From Syncephalis plumigaleata (Eukaryota > Zoopagomycota > Zoopagomycetes > Zoopagales > Piptocephalidaceae), in contig JAIXMF010000003.1 in NCBI GenBank assembly GCA_025201365.1, forward strand, positions 992,001 to 1,056,000: 64,000 nucleotides of DNA, in the 5' to 3' direction. The first letter of the stretch is position 1; the number at the start of each line of letters is the position of its first letter. The notes beneath the pieces are model-generated. The model made no database searches. It saw nothing but the letters and a program-made list of their open reading frames with translations, and was not told the origin of the DNA. This document shows positions 34,801-48,233 of this stretch, piece by piece. Position numbers and translations under genes: made by a program.

Positions 34801-36836
34801 ATGATGAAGTGTGTGCACTTTGCGTAAGAAGGTGTAAGAAGAAGCATTCCTGCCAACCACTTTGTTTACTCAAATCACTCTTGTATTATGCTATTCTGAG
34901 TCAACTCGTCTTTGGCTACGTCTATGCCACACCGTTGTCGTCCAGTGAAGCTAGTCTATCGTTGGCCAATAGTATTGATCCAGTAACTAGTGGCAGTAAT
35001 ACAATAACAATAACAATAACAATAATCTATTCGACTCATCTACTGCGTTACGTGGTTGCTTTAAAATCACGAATCCCGCCTTGTATTTCGGTGCACTAGG
35101 TCGACTCAGTCTCGCTGATCCAGAAATCCATTCGTGGATGACACCTGCGGTATGCTTACAGCATTGTGCTCGATTTCATTTCACATGGGCCTTGATCTAT
35201 CAGGCAATGCTTGTCGATGTGCACAGACATCTAGTGATGTTGATGATCATCGCACCTACTAACGGATAATACGTCATCGATTGAACTAGTCGATAATACA
35301 GCTTGTCATACGACATGTAGTGGTAATTCAAGTTTATACTGTGGTGGCACGATTAGTAACAATGATCAATCCATTATTGCCAGTCTTTATTATATACCCG
35401 CTACTACAACAGCAGCAGCAAGAACAGCTAAAGTAGCCATGGCCTCTGAAGCTAAAGAACATGTACCGATTGAATTTTCATCATATGATTGTGCTGCAAT
35501 TGCTAGTGGTGCATCATTAGGGTCGATACTGTTTACAGGTATATCATGTGCCTTATTCTACTGGTGTTATCTACGTCCTAGTCTGATATGTATACGTAAT
35601 CAGCGTCGATATGGCAATGATGGTATTGGTGGTGGTAGTATAGAGAATATGGCCTTGTCATCATCATCAGCATCACCGTCAGTGTCGAATACAACCGGTT
35701 CAAAATGGTGGCACTATTTATTGTTTAAGCAATCGTCCAACAATCAATTACGTCTACATAATGATTGTAATAATAGTAAGGGTGGACATCGATCAAGTCG
35801 TGGCACCACTCAGGATAGTGATGATAGCGAGAATGACGCCGATATTACATCTTCATCGACTGATGAACGACATGGCAGCAAAAGCAATAGACATTATGGA
35901 TCCAGTCATGGATCTACATCAAGTAAAGGAGGACGTCGTGCTCGTAGTGGTCGTAGTCGATATCGACAATCTACACCGACTAACGATGGTAATCTGGATG
36001 AAATACGCGGTGCACGTCGATGGTGGAAGAAGCATTTGGGACGTGATCGTTCAAAGACCGTGGCCTCTTCTAATCACTCGTCGTCTATAAAATCGGATCA
36101 ATCTGTATTAGGCGATAGTATGGAGCATAGCAACCTGAGGAGAAATGTGACTAAATCACATCAGCGTCATTATCGTCAACGGCAACAGCAACAACATCAA
36201 CCTCCTCATGGTAAACATCAAGCATCTGGTTCATTGGGATCCATTAGTACGGCACCATCTAGAATAGGTGGTGATGTCGATTACGAGTACTATTACGGTG
36301 AAGAAAGTGATAGTGGCGATGGTAGAAAGCATAGTTTCCATGTGGATAGACGTGCAGTAATGCGCGGTATCGAAGCGGGTTACTCACCTTATAGCGGTAT
36401 TGGTGCAACAGGATCTGTATTTCCCTCTACAATACCATCACGTAATTCTGATGGAAGACAACAACAACAACAACATCATCATCTGCATCAACATGGTAGA
36501 TCGCCATCGCAGCGTAGTAGTTTAAACGATGTATTCCCACCATTATCCAATGGATTAGGACATCCTTCGATGATGAATCAGGAATGGTATGATCTAAGAC
36601 CGGCAGGTCCGGGTATCGGCTCTATTGCTAGTGATCTACACGATTCACTTGATTATACACCTAGATTGCGTATTGCTAATCCTAGTCGATGCTACAGTGG
36701 TAATCTAACCGGTGACAGTGCCAGTGAAATATCCAGTTACACTTTTATGACAAATATAACCAACAACAATAGTAATAATAGTAATCATATCAATAGTAAT
36801 AGTAATAGCAATAATAATAATAGGTCTATTTCGTAA
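34801..36836 (+). CDS. WSC-domain cell-wall sensor, Wsc1/Slg1-like
   Basis: A type I membrane protein of the WSC sensor kind that reports wall stress to Rho1 and the cell-integrity MAP kinase pathway. The signal-anchor-like start (SLLYYAILSQLVFGYVYATP) precedes a WSC domain: YFGALGRLSLADPEIHSW, MTPAVCLQHCARFHFTWALI, NACRCAQTSS and TACHTTCSGNSSLYCGGTI, with the expected cysteines. A Thr/Ala-rich stalk, one transmembrane helix (AAIASGASLGSILFTGISCA) and a long basic, Ser/His/Gln-rich cytosolic tail (about 35560-36836) follow. The stalk is short compared with yeast Wsc1. The ATG at 34801 needs one frame change at about 34822 to reach the signal sequence; further one-base changes lie near 35075, 35205 and 35255, inside the WSC domain. 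From 35439 the frame is open to the stop. Confidence 0.78.
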
Positions 36837-37291
36837 TTCGTATTACAAGCAATAAATGATAGAATATTTGTAAATTACTTTTATAATAATGAACAGTCTC
36901 ATTTAATAAGACTGTCAATTATGATGACTATTATTGCTAATATTGTTCGTTTATTGTTTGTTTGTTTATTGTGTTTATTTATTGTTACTCTCCTTTATTA
37001 TGCTAGTAGCAGATACTAATCTACTATACATCCCCTGCAGTAATGAACGTAGCTTTGTAGTATTTAGCCAGGGAAGACTATAATAATAAACAAATACTAC
37101 CACTATCCTCATTGCTTATTTACATTATCGGTGTCCTCAAGTTGAATACATTGCGATATCATGTCAAAAGAAAAAAGTGAATTCATTTAAATGAATGACA
37201 CGAATGGATCAAGTAGCGTTGGTCATTCAATCAATTGTAATTTCTATTGATTCTCTTTATTATAGCAAACAAATATATACATCAAACAATC
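36837..37291. other. intergenic spacer
   Basis: About 450 A/T-rich bases between two plus-strand genes. It has TTTG/TTTA tandem units near 36945-36980 and otherwise no feature. Confidence 0.5.
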
Positions 37292-38675
37292 ATGCATGTC
37301 ACGATAGTTAGTCTAGTGCTACTGACTATTATGTCACAGCTAGTGGTCGCTAATTTAGCATTAACAAGTATAGATTCTATTCGAGATACACTTCCCATTC
37401 CCTCTGTTTATACGAAACAACAGGTTGTACGACTACGTAGAACACCGTACCTAGATCAATTTCTCATTGATGAAGGTATTGACGTGTGGACAATACGTAA
37501 TGACACGGTGGATGTACGTATTTACACGCCGAGTAAACTCGACTATTTAATGTCACCGTGGATCATCTGAATCCCACCGTGCTGGTGAAGGACGTGCAAA
37601 CGATCGTTGACGACGAGGCGAGACAACTAACACGACATCAGCATCAATGGTCGAGACATCATCGAGTCATGCTAGCACGCCAGCAGATCCCCTTAAACTG
37701 GCATGATAGCTATCATCGATTAGCCGAGATCGAGTATTTCTTCATGAATCTAAGTTTACTCCATCCGAATCTTGTTAGTATTGAACGATTTGGTCAAACT
37801 TATCAACAACGTCAATTTCTACGTGTTTCTATCGGTCTACAATCGCCGCCATCATCCTCTCCACCTTTATCCTCTCCTTCATCGAAAACTAAAAAGGCGG
37901 ATCGTCCACGTATTTGGATACAAGCGATGCAACACGCTCGTGAATGGATTGCTGGTGCCACCGTACAGTATATCGCCGAACGATTAGTGTCAGGCTATGG
38001 CACGGATCCCGATATTACCTGGCTATTGAATAACGCGGAGATTGTCATGATACCCGTGGCGAATCCCGATGGCTACGAGTTTAGTTGGACACGCGAGCGT
38101 TTATGGCGCAAGAATCGGCATCCTATCACTCGACGTGTGGTGGGTGTTGACACGAATCGTAACTGGCCCGACCATTGGAATGCAGGCGGTTCCTCGCGTA
38201 ATCCACGCTCCGAGGTGTATATGGGATCGGGACCGGCCAGTGAACTCGAGGTACAATCGCTTATGGAGGCATTCCGTGCCACACCCAACGTGGTGGGTGC
38301 CATCGATTATCACTCGTACGCGCAGCTATTCCTCTATCCTGTGGGCTACACGAAACAGCACACGAAGCATCAACAACAATATCTGGATATGGGTAAACTA
38401 TTTCGTAAAGCAGTCGGCAATAGGACCGAGTTTAAAATGGAACAATCATCCGAGTTGTACATTGCTAGCGGTGGCGTGGATGACTGGTGGTACGGTGATG
38501 ATACGGCACGCGAACGTGGCTACCACGTACCTGGTTTGTGTATCGAGTTAAATCCCGATGAGGAAAATCCAACTGGGTTCATCATTCCCCGAGTGAGATA
38601 CGCGCCATTGGCGAGGAACAAACCCGTGGACTAATGGCACTGGCACTTTACTTTATTCATCATCCTTTATCTTAA
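37292..38675 (+). CDS. secreted metallocarboxypeptidase, family M14
   Basis: A zinc carboxypeptidase of the A/B type with a signal peptide (MHVTIVSLVLLTIMSQLVVA) and an activation propeptide (DQFLIDEGIDVWTIRNDTVD, VRIYTPSKLDYLM). The catalytic domain has the zinc ligands in AMQHAREWIAGA (His, Glu) and in AIDYHSYAQLFLYP (His). Substrate-binding residues lie in RERLWRKNR and VGVDTNRNWPDHWN. The general-base Glu lies in LCIELNPDEENPTGF, and GGVDDWWYGD is also kept. At about 460 residues it has the normal preproenzyme length. Two one-base frame changes, near 37548 and in a CCCC run at about 38594, interrupt it. After the second, EIRAIGEEQTRGLMALALYF restores the typical C-terminal helix, so I set the stop at 38675 rather than at 38634. 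It presumably acts outside the cell or in the vacuole. Confidence 0.9.
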
Positions 38676-38823
38676 GAGCTAGTTTGTTAATTATTCATTG
38701 ATAGCACGCCATTTATTATTATACTACTATTATACTATTATTATCAAGTAATTAAATGAACAAATGAACCATATGTCTTTTTATTTAGTATATCATCTCG
38801 ATCTTTTAACATTTATTCTATCG

Positions 38824-41800
38824 TTACATTGACGATGATGATAGATTCAATTGGGATAGTAATGCTTGTTGCTCTGTTGGTGACATCGCCTTGATGGCTT
38901 GTGCCAATCCTTGCACTGCTGCCACATGATCCTCCTTTATTAGCATGGCCGTTTGATGTCGAACACGATCTGATCGTATTGTTGCTCGACACTGATCGAT
39001 GACAGACTGTCCATCGGTAGAGTCAAGCCACTCGACAACAGCGATGTTATCGTCGTTATCCGTGCAGCCACTTGTAATGACGCTATTACGCTCCATGGTA
39101 GATCTAAGCATGCTAACCATTTGACTACGCGACAAGTCATTATCGGCTAGTTTCCATTGACGATAGACTTGTTCCTCGGCTAGACGACGACGTAAACGCC
39201 AGTATAGGTAGCGACGTGCATTTCGCCATTGTAACACTTTACGTACGACACCCTTGGCCAGCATACGTCCTGGTGTGTCGTGTAGATCGGCAAACTGCAA
39301 GGCAACACGTCGATACACCGGAGTGAGTTCATGTTCGCGCGTGTCGAGCATTTCCTTTAGTTCGGCTCGTTGCGCCACCGGTAGACTAAGATCTTCCAGT
39401 TGTCGTTTACGCTCTCGGAATGGTGTGTCAAGTCGTTGCATAATATTAAGCATCTGGTTACGACGGAACTTGACATCGACGATACCCTCCGGTTCCAGTA
39501 CACCGGCACGACTCGCCTCGTCCGCGTACATTTCCATATAGTCAGGATTGATGGTGGGGTCAAGTACCACCCATGCGCCACCTCGTAACTCGCCATTCGG
39601 TATGATGTACACGAATACCGGCTGACGATAGGCCACCAGTGCATCGACAATGAACGAGCCATACTTTAGTATTTCGTTAAACATATCCCGCTGACCTCCG
39701 CTGAATCCACGCCAATTAGCAAAGATGATCAGCGGTAATTGCTCGCCCTTGTTAAAGTCACGAATGGCTTGTGCCGTCTTGTAGGCCGAGTTAGGATACC
39801 AGACCTGACCCGCTTCAACTTGAACCTGTTCCTCTGAACTGACATTGGCAGGATCAGCGGGGATGATTCGCTCGCCAGTACGTGATTCTACCGCGATGAC
39901 ACCCACGGGAATACCACCAAGTCTAGCACGACCAACCACCTATCATAGCGTGCATCTCCATCAATACTTTATCCTATTGTATGTTATGTAATGATTTCCA
40001 ACTTACCACACTACGTGCCCAACCGGCCAATGTCTCCATAAATGTGTCGCGATCAAAGAATCCATGCAACCAATGCTCATTACCATCTTCTTTTACCTCA
40101 GATTTACCGGCTAGCAACCAGCGTGGATCATATGGTGTGGTCGAGGCTTCAACCTCAATATCTCGATCTATGGGATCAAATTTGAACGGCCATACCGGTA
40201 GTGGGGCATCCCGTTGTTTAGGTACATAGGAGAGCCAGCGCATAATACGATTAATGCCGTGCAAGTCGTGTTCGGCCACCAAATGAGCAACACCATTCTT
40301 GTGCATGATTTGCGTGCCACCCAGTTGTAGATTGGAGGTGTACACCTCACGTCCTAGTACTTTATTAAGTGCGGAAGCACCAGTTAACAGAATCGGTTGA
40401 CCCTGATTCTGAATAACCCGCTGACCTAATCGTACTAAATAGGCACCAATACCTGAATAAAAGAAATAAAAATAGCAACAATGTTATCTCATCTATTAAA
40501 TGTATATTCCTATGGTTATTTCCTCTTCCGTCACTTACCAACTGATCGACATGTCACTAGACTAATGGTGAAAATATCCTCATAGGCTCTAGATGTGTCG
40601 CCGGCAATCTGACCCGATCCTCGCAAGTTCTCCACTCCCAATCCATCGACTAGACCGACAATATCGGTAATACGGTAGCGTATCTTAGTAGGTTGATCGG
40701 ATTCGTCTACTTCTACTCGTGTCGCTATGACAGGTGGATTAGATGCCGTGTTCCGTTGCACTAATTGTTGATAATCCTCCTCTGTCAAGTACAAATAGTC
40801 GAAGCCTTCCGTGGGATCACTAGGATTCGACCATGCCACTTGTACCTTGGCCAATACTTCATCGGCTAGGCCGATACGTGCACCGGAATTGGCCGACAAG
40901 TAAATACGAGGTAGTCCACGTTGTCGAGCAAATTCCGTGGCTTTCGAGAATAGTGTATCCTCTTCCACCGAGAAGGAACCCGATTGGAATGTGATATCAT
41001 TAGCGATAACCACGGTTTGTCGACCTTTTGGATATTCCGGAGTGAACATGGTGAATAGCCAAGCTACCATACCACAACTATTTGTACCTAGAATGACATA
41101 GATTGTTAATTAACTAATTAACTAGTAATATGTTGTTATAAGTACCTGGTGGTCGATAAACTGATTCTAGTTCATTATGCTCATCGAGTACCAGTTCTTC
41201 TACTTCCAATAAGGTCCTCGGCATTGTAAGAGATTTGTCTTGTCGTATTAGTTTATCCCATTGATGTCGAACCTCTTGTTGGAATAATTCGGGGAAATCA
41301 TAAACATATGTGGTACCCATAATATGAGCCTTGTAACGTTTTGGTTGTAGCCATTCCTTTGTACGATATGGCGCACTAATTGGTTGTAAATGAAGTGGAC
41401 CCGGAGATAATGTTGTGGGTGCTGGTGAGGCTGGTGTATTACTCGACGAATCAGACGGTGATGCTGGTGATACTGGTGATGCTGATGTCGATCGTTGTTG
41501 TAATTGATGATTACTATTGATAGACGAGAATATCCATGTACCATCGAGTTTCTTCTTCTCCATATAGATATCCACTTTGATGACGAAGCCGGATATCGTA
41601 TTAATGCAGAATCGAATGGGAATAGCCGGGCCATTAGGTCCTGCTTGAACAATAAATCGAATCTCGCCACCTGTCACATGAAGACGCCATAGTCGTTTAC
41701 CATGTCGTTCGATAAAGTTCGTGAGTGCCGTTTCCACTTCATCGGCGCCCAACACGAATGTCGGTATGAATGAGATGAACAAATGATTGCAATCGCTATT

Positions 41801-44800
41801 CGGTCGAGATCCACTGACCACTTCGAGCGCATCGAGAATGTCATTGATAAGTCGATCACTCTCTGAGATCAGGTAGTCGGTGGTCTGTTGGCTCGAGCGT
41901 ACACGACCCGGTCGAACGAGTGCACGTATAAAGAAGCGACAATCGCTAGAGTTCTCACGACCCACCGCGTAGTAAATGTGTAAACGACGATTGTCAAGGA
42001 AGCATGGCGTCAATTCAAAGTTCGACAATCGACGTAGTTCCAACTGGTAGGCCAGACCGGGATCCAAGTGTCGAATAGTTGGATCTTCAGCGAAATCTTC
42101 ATTCTCTCTAAAGGTGTACACGCCCGATTGCTGTCCCTCACCTACTAGTACGAAGGTGACTCGACGTACGCCGTGAGCGCGTAATTCCGTCGTCGTTGCA
42201 CGAAGAATGGCACGACATCGTTCGATCCATCGTTCATCCTCGAATGACTCGTCCTTCGGTATAGGTGCAGCTATGTTGACGATATTTAGCGAGATATTTT
42301 GATTGGCCGGTTTCAACGGTAGGTTATCGAGTATTTGGGACATTTGATCGGGGATGTCGTCGAATGACAGGAACGACACCATCATACCGCGACGTACTAG
42401 CTTATTCGGTAGTGCCGGACTATTCAAACTGGCAAGATCGGTCTCACTATCGATACGACGTGCATCGGCCGAACTAGCATCGAAGGATAGGGCGGCTGAA
42501 GCATCCATATAGTTCTGACGCCAGAACTCCCATAGAACGGCGAATGGTTTATTGGGATCGGTGCGATAGGTTACCTCGCCCAATTCATAAGCGTGATAGG
42601 CACGACGCGAATAAACCTCGAGGGCCGCTAAACGAATCCACGGTACGGCATGGAAGAAGAACTGACCAAGCACGTCGAATACGTAAAAGTTGGTAACTAC
42701 CAGGTCTTTCATGACTTCATACTGCGGTGTACGATACTCGACACCGGCGCCGTAAATGTTGTCGGTGACCGCTTGTCGAAGAATTTGTTCCATTTGCTGT
42801 TGACGCTCCTCGAATGACGGCATCTGTCCGAGAATAAGCATCTCCCGTGCTCGTATGGCCACTTTAGCTGATCGTAGACCATGCATGTTGGCCAGTTTCT
42901 TGAATATCGGTTGGTATGCCTCGGCAAGTACACCGTTATCTCTATCGGGCATAATAAGATCGAATAAGGCGAGTATCAATTGATTCTTCGAGGAAATACG
43001 CGAGTGTGAAAATATTAACTCAACGACCCTGTCCAGATCATCCTTGTACTGTTCGCGCAACGAGAGAATGACTTCTTCGTCTCGTTTATCGGCCTCATCA
43101 AACAAATGCTCGACATTGTAATAGCGTTCAAGTAGCTGGATTAGCATCGATTCCTGATAACCATGCATGCCTTTGACGAATCGATCAATACATTCGACAA
43201 TGGGCTGGATCGTTGCCTCCATCGTTGCAATGACCTCTGTCGGATGAGTTGACCATTGCTTGCGTGCATCAGTAATAGCTTGACGCAGTTTACTTGCCGG
43301 AAAAGTATCGACAATCATCGGTGAAGCACGAGCACTATTCGTAGTATTATTGTTGTTGCTAGTGCTATGTGCTGTATTATCCACTAAGGCAAGTAGAGTT
43401 GATTCAAGTTGACCCGGTAAACGTCCATGAAGCGTCGACATTATTTGCGAGAACTCAAGGAATGGCACTTGTGGATCCGACGATAATTGAGCAAATTGTT
43501 CAACGCTCATCTTCACAGCACCCGGTTGATCGTATCCATCGAGAATACGTTCGAGTACAAAGCGTGCCTCACGTAATCGTTGATGTGGCTTATCGCCGTG
43601 TACACTAGATGGTCCCATACTTGGCAGCTGACCATCGAAGGGCAACGCATGTTTTACACGACTTGGATCGGCTAGATTAAGAATACCGATCACATCGCCC
43701 GGTTCTAGCGTGCTACCCGCCGGTCGAATCAACTGAACCGTACCATCCTCACTCACTGTAAGTGGCATGTACATCTTCATCACTTCAATCTCGGCATAGG
43801 CATCACCGGCACGTAGATACTCGCCCTGCGCCACCAGATAACGAACAAGCTTACCCGGCGATGGTGATCGCAACTGAGTTGGATCGGATTCCTGTTCAAG
43901 CATGCAAGTGCGACCGTCTATCATGATACGCGTGGCCTGCACCTCTTCACGCCAATACATCGTGTGACTGCGCCCATCGATCAGCACAAGCATGCCACCG
44001 TCCGATAAGGGACGTACGCCAACTTCCACGCCACAACCATTAATGTAGATGATATAGGTGTCGGATGAAATGGCACTAACGATAAAGCGATACTTGATGC
44101 CGGCCAGAATAACATCGTCCGTGAATTGCGTACGTAATAAATCCACCGATGGCTGTTGACCTCGTTCCAATGCTTGTCGGAATTCGACACGTCGCTCGGA
44201 GAATGTCGTGTGCGCTCGATGTACCGCCCCGCATAATACCGACAAAATAGGATCTGGTCGATCGGGTGTCAGCTGTTTCAATATAAGTGAATCAAGCCAA
44301 CCGGTGTCGATACGATTGCTGGAGAAATCGTCGGTTTCCAGTAGACGGATGAGATACTCGACCGTGGTGCGGAAGTCGCTACGAATCGACAATTGTCGAA
44401 GTGCCACGATCATGTTCTTTCGGCTCTGCGCTCGATTCTCGCCATAGGCAAATATATGGCCGAATTGGCTGTCGGCAAACTCGTGTAGACCACCGCCACC
44501 TCCTGCCACGGAGAAGTAGCCCCATACATTGGTGCTACTACGAAAGTTCAACTCGTGCACCATACCACTACTCGGTTTGAATCCGGCATCCGGGTTCTCG
44601 GCGGTAATCCGTACAGCGATGACATGACCACGCGGGGATGGTCGACGTTGCGTGGCAGCTGCTTGTGGACTATCCGCGTCAAAATCAATCTCACTGCTGG
44701 ATTGCGGTGTCACACCGTAGAGTAGACGTATATCGCGAATACGATGCAATGGTATACCCATGGCGATTTGCAATTGTGCTGCCGGTAGATTGACACCCGA

Positions 44801-46148
44801 TACCATTTCCGTGGTTGGATGCTCGACTTGTAGGCGTGGATTCAACTCAAGGAAATAGTACTGATTCGTCTCGGGCGAATAAAGATACTCGACTGTACCG
44901 GCGCTAACATAGCCGACGAGTTTCGCCAATCGAATGGCCGCCTGCTCCATTTGCACGAATAACTGGACGGGGCAATGGTCACCGGTGCTTCCTCGATAAT
45001 CTTCTGATGTCTACGTTGCACGGAGCAGTCACGTCCGAATAGTGATATGGCATTGCCATGTTGATCCGCCAGCACTTGCACCTCCAAATGACGAGCTGCA
45101 CTCGCTAGTTTCATGATGAATACCGGTGAGCCTGGCACTTCAGCGAGCACCTGTTCATAGGCGGAATGAAATTGCTCCTCATGATCAACGCGACGAATTC
45201 CTTTACCGCCACCACCCTCCGATGCCTTGATCATGACCGGAAATCCGATATTACGCGCACTATTCAGACCTTGCGTTTCATTGGCAATAAGCGCTTGCTG
45301 GTAGACGTCATCCGGTACAAATACATGCTGGTGTTCATCACGAAGAATACCCGTAATGCCATCACCACTCCAGGATAGAGTTGGTACCTGTGCTGACTGC
45401 GCCACAATAGTCGACGATATCTTATCGCCTAGTGAGCGCATTGCCGAACCAGGCGGGCCAATGAATACGATTCCACGTTTAGTAGCAGCTAATGATTCGG
45501 GTAGACGTGGATTCTCCGAGGCATGACCCCAACCCGCCCTATAAGAAGAAGTACAATATACGTGAATATCACCACTATTCGTATACTGTATGCCAATAAT
45601 ACTTACCAAACAGCCTATCATTAATACAAAGATATGGTATACATGATATAATATTGGTTAGTATCTACTGATATTAATAGTTATTGCTGATAATCACTTA
45701 CATGAACACCAGTACGTTCAGCTACATCTACAATAAGATCAACATTGGCGTAATTATTATTGTTCGAACCACCGGGTACCTCGACGTATTGGTCAGCCAT
45801 ACGAATGTACTCTGCATTAACGCGTAAATCCTCCGGTGTGGCCATAACCGTAAACTCGATGGCTCGCTCGTTACCAAATTGTTCATAGGCCCATTTACGC
45901 ACGGAGCGTATCTCCTTAACAGCCGCAATACCATTGTTAGCAATGAGCACCTTAGTAATGACCGTGTGTCCACCGGATGCTTTTACGAATTCTGCCACGG
46001 AACTTGCTGTCACGCCGTCATAGTCACTCGTACTGGCACTGTCACGACGTGGTGGCATATCCTCTAACGAGACTCGAGGTGAGGCTATGGTTACCTCGGT
46101 GTCTGCAGACTTGCTTCCTACAAGTGTCGTCGTGTCTAGTTCATACAT
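38824..46148 (-). CDS. ACC1: acetyl-CoA carboxylase (biotin carboxylase, BCCP and carboxyltransferase)
   Basis: A cytosolic multifunctional enzyme making malonyl-CoA, the committed step of fatty-acid synthesis. The exons are 46148-45702, 45614-45607 (8 nt), 45538-41146, 41087-40539, 40453-40017 and 39940-38824, about 2,250 residues. Biotin carboxylase: [53 protein letters not shown] (ATP grasp), [20 protein letters not shown] and [29 protein letters not shown], with the biotinyl-Lys codon at 43775-43777. The central domain is full length. Carboxyltransferase: [76 protein letters not shown] and [20 protein letters not shown]. The 3.8-kb stretch 41146-44956 is unbroken. One base appears missing in a CCCC run at about 44969 (between VTIAP and [13 protein letters not shown]), almost certainly a sequence error. 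The gene converges on the carboxypeptidase gene with about 150 bases between stops. Confidence 0.96.
45607..45614 (-). other. 8-nt microexon of ACC1
   Basis: Between introns of 87 and 68 nt, the eight bases GCTGTTTG supply Ala, Val and two bases of Trp. They are flanked by AG and GT. Without them the invariant [14 protein letters not shown] block cannot be formed in frame; with them it joins exactly. Confidence 0.85.
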
Positions 46149-46959
46149 AGTTTCGTCTATACATGCTACTCGTATAACTTACCAATATCGTTCATAATAT
46201 CTGCACCAATAGGTAAAGGGTATGGTCAATGAATTTCAACAATAGAGAAACATTCGCACAAGGTAAGAGTATACAAAGAAGGAAGTAGCGCAATAGTTAT
46301 AAAGGACTAACAAGTGAATACACACGTATCAGCGTATATGTATAAAAGTGTTTGTATGCCTATTAGTGTTATTGACTATATAAATGCGTAGATATATGCG
46401 TAGATATATATATGAGCTAGTACCTCAAAGCAATATGTTGTAGTTAAAACAAAAAAGGTGAATAAGGTAACACACGCACAGTCTACAAAATGCTTACTCA
46501 CCTATTTAAATAACGGTGTTTTTTGGGGGAAGAATAAGGGCACGATGATAGTGACGATAGACGGAACAAGGAGTTTTCAATCCACCAAAGTCATGTTGCA
46601 TACACGATGCTAATTATTCCGCATATTTCCACACGTAATGGGGCAAATATCAGCATGCCTGCATTTCTACGCATTGTTACACTTTCCACCATTGATTAAT
46701 GTATGTGTGTGTGCGTGTGTACAACCATCCCCATTCATAACACCGTCATTATCGTAGATCGGATATGTGAATAGCCGATGATTGGGGCAACACAGAAATA
46801 CTGATATTGATCCTATTGATGCTACTATTATCAACATGACAACCCATTAATAATGTAACAAGTAAAATTACAGAAACAATAATAATAATGAATCTATTAT
46901 CTACAATTATTATGTAATAGAGAAAGAGAAAGAGAAAAGACTATAATGAGTTGTTCATT
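46149..46959. other. intergenic region, ACC1 promoter side
   Basis: About 810 bases upstream of ACC1 and downstream of the RNPC3-like stop. It includes a TATA-type AT microsatellite near 46385-46412 and GTGT runs near 46702-46722. A possible 5'-UTR intron acceptor lies just upstream of the ATG. No gene was seen. Confidence 0.45.
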
Positions 46960-48233
46960 TTAGGGTTGATGACGCTTGCCTGATCGATGTGCTCCTTTTA
47001 CACGTCGTCGTGTAGTCTGAATGGGTAATGAGGCATCTGGTAAACGTGGTAATGCAGTGGCAGTAATCGTTGTATTAGCACTTGTGGTATTGGTGTACTC
47101 ATCATCGGATGCTAGTTCCGATTCATCACTCGATAGTAAATCATTATCAGGTTGTTGTCTTTTTCGTTTCGTATCTGCTACGTCTACATTAGTTGTATTG
47201 ATATCTAACGCAGTAGATTGATTATCAATATTCGTTGCATTCTTGTCAAGTGATGATGATGTTGTTGTTGTTGTTGTTGTTGTTGTTGGCACTGTCATAC
47301 GACCTTGTTCCATTGCTTCTACCTAATCATTATTAGGGTTATTCTATTAGTAAATATATATATATTGTTATTGTTATTGTTGTTTACCATGGGATGTGAA
47401 GGAGTATGTGGATTCCATTCTGTATCATCAAATGGAGGTGGTAGATTCATCTTGTTCATTAGATGTAATACTTGTGTGTATAGCTTAGGTACTGCTGTAA
47501 TTGCTGTCATGATATTGCGTAATGTACGTGGATTAGGTGGTGGATACAAATAATGCAAATGTGGTGGAGCAGGATAATGAACACTACATTATGGTGCACT
47601 CTATTAATAATGAATTGTATCTACATATCTATCTATCTATCTATCTCTTATTTACTTACCCTAATTTTGGAGCTATTGATGTAGCAACCATTGGTGTTGA
47701 TGCAGATAATGCGGTAGTTACTGGTTTGACTTTACTCGTCGTTATACTACTACTAGTCAATGACTGAGCTGATTGATCCATTTCATTATTACTAATACAA
47801 ATCAAGTAATAATAATATAATGTATATCATTAGTAAATTAGTAAATGGATTACTGGCTAATAACCCTACCTTGACCGTGTATCTAACGATGATTGTTGAG
47901 TGGGTGGACGCGAGTAATCTGCTCGTAAATGTTTACCGTGTAATTCAAGTCCATTAATACGTTCTAACGCACTAGCTGCTATGGCTTGATTAGGAAAACT
48001 AGCGAAAGCTGTACCTCGCTACTTTAGTTAGTACACGCGCTATTATTATACTCTATGATTCATATGCATACTGTTTATACACTTACCATAGACGGTGATT
48101 CCATAATTCGTACTTGAAAAGCACCAAAATGAGTGAGTAATTCCTGCAAATCTGATTCCGGTAAAGACGGTAGATTCCGTATGATAAGCGTAGTAACCTC
48201 TTGGGTTAGAAAAGGAACATGCGCTGAATCCAT
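46960..48233 (-). CDS. U11/U12-65K (RNPC3)-like minor-spliceosome protein
   Basis: About 320 residues in at least five exons. An N-terminal RRM begins at MDSAHVPFLTQEVTTLIIRN: strand TTLIIRNLP (RNP2), helix SDLQELLTHFGAF, RGTAFASFPNQAIAASALER (RNP1-like) and INGLELHGKHLRADYS. A Ser/Thr linker follows, then the diagnostic block PAPPHLHYLYPPPNPRTLRN and VPKLYTQVLHLMNKMNLPPP, which matches the middle region of RNPC3 rather than general RRM proteins. The C-terminus has Thr and Ser/Asp runs, TKRKRQQPDND and TTRRRVKGAHRSGKR. Animal and plant RNPC3 has a second, C-terminal RRM that binds U12 snRNA; the stop at 46960 comes before any such domain. In U12-type spliceosomes the protein bridges U11 and U12 snRNPs. 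Orthology is inferred from one strong block and the domain order. Confidence 0.75.
47625..47646. repeat. (ATCT)n microsatellite in an RNPC3-like intron
   Basis: About five tandem tetramer units within the intron preceding the YLYPPPN exon. Confidence 0.85.
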
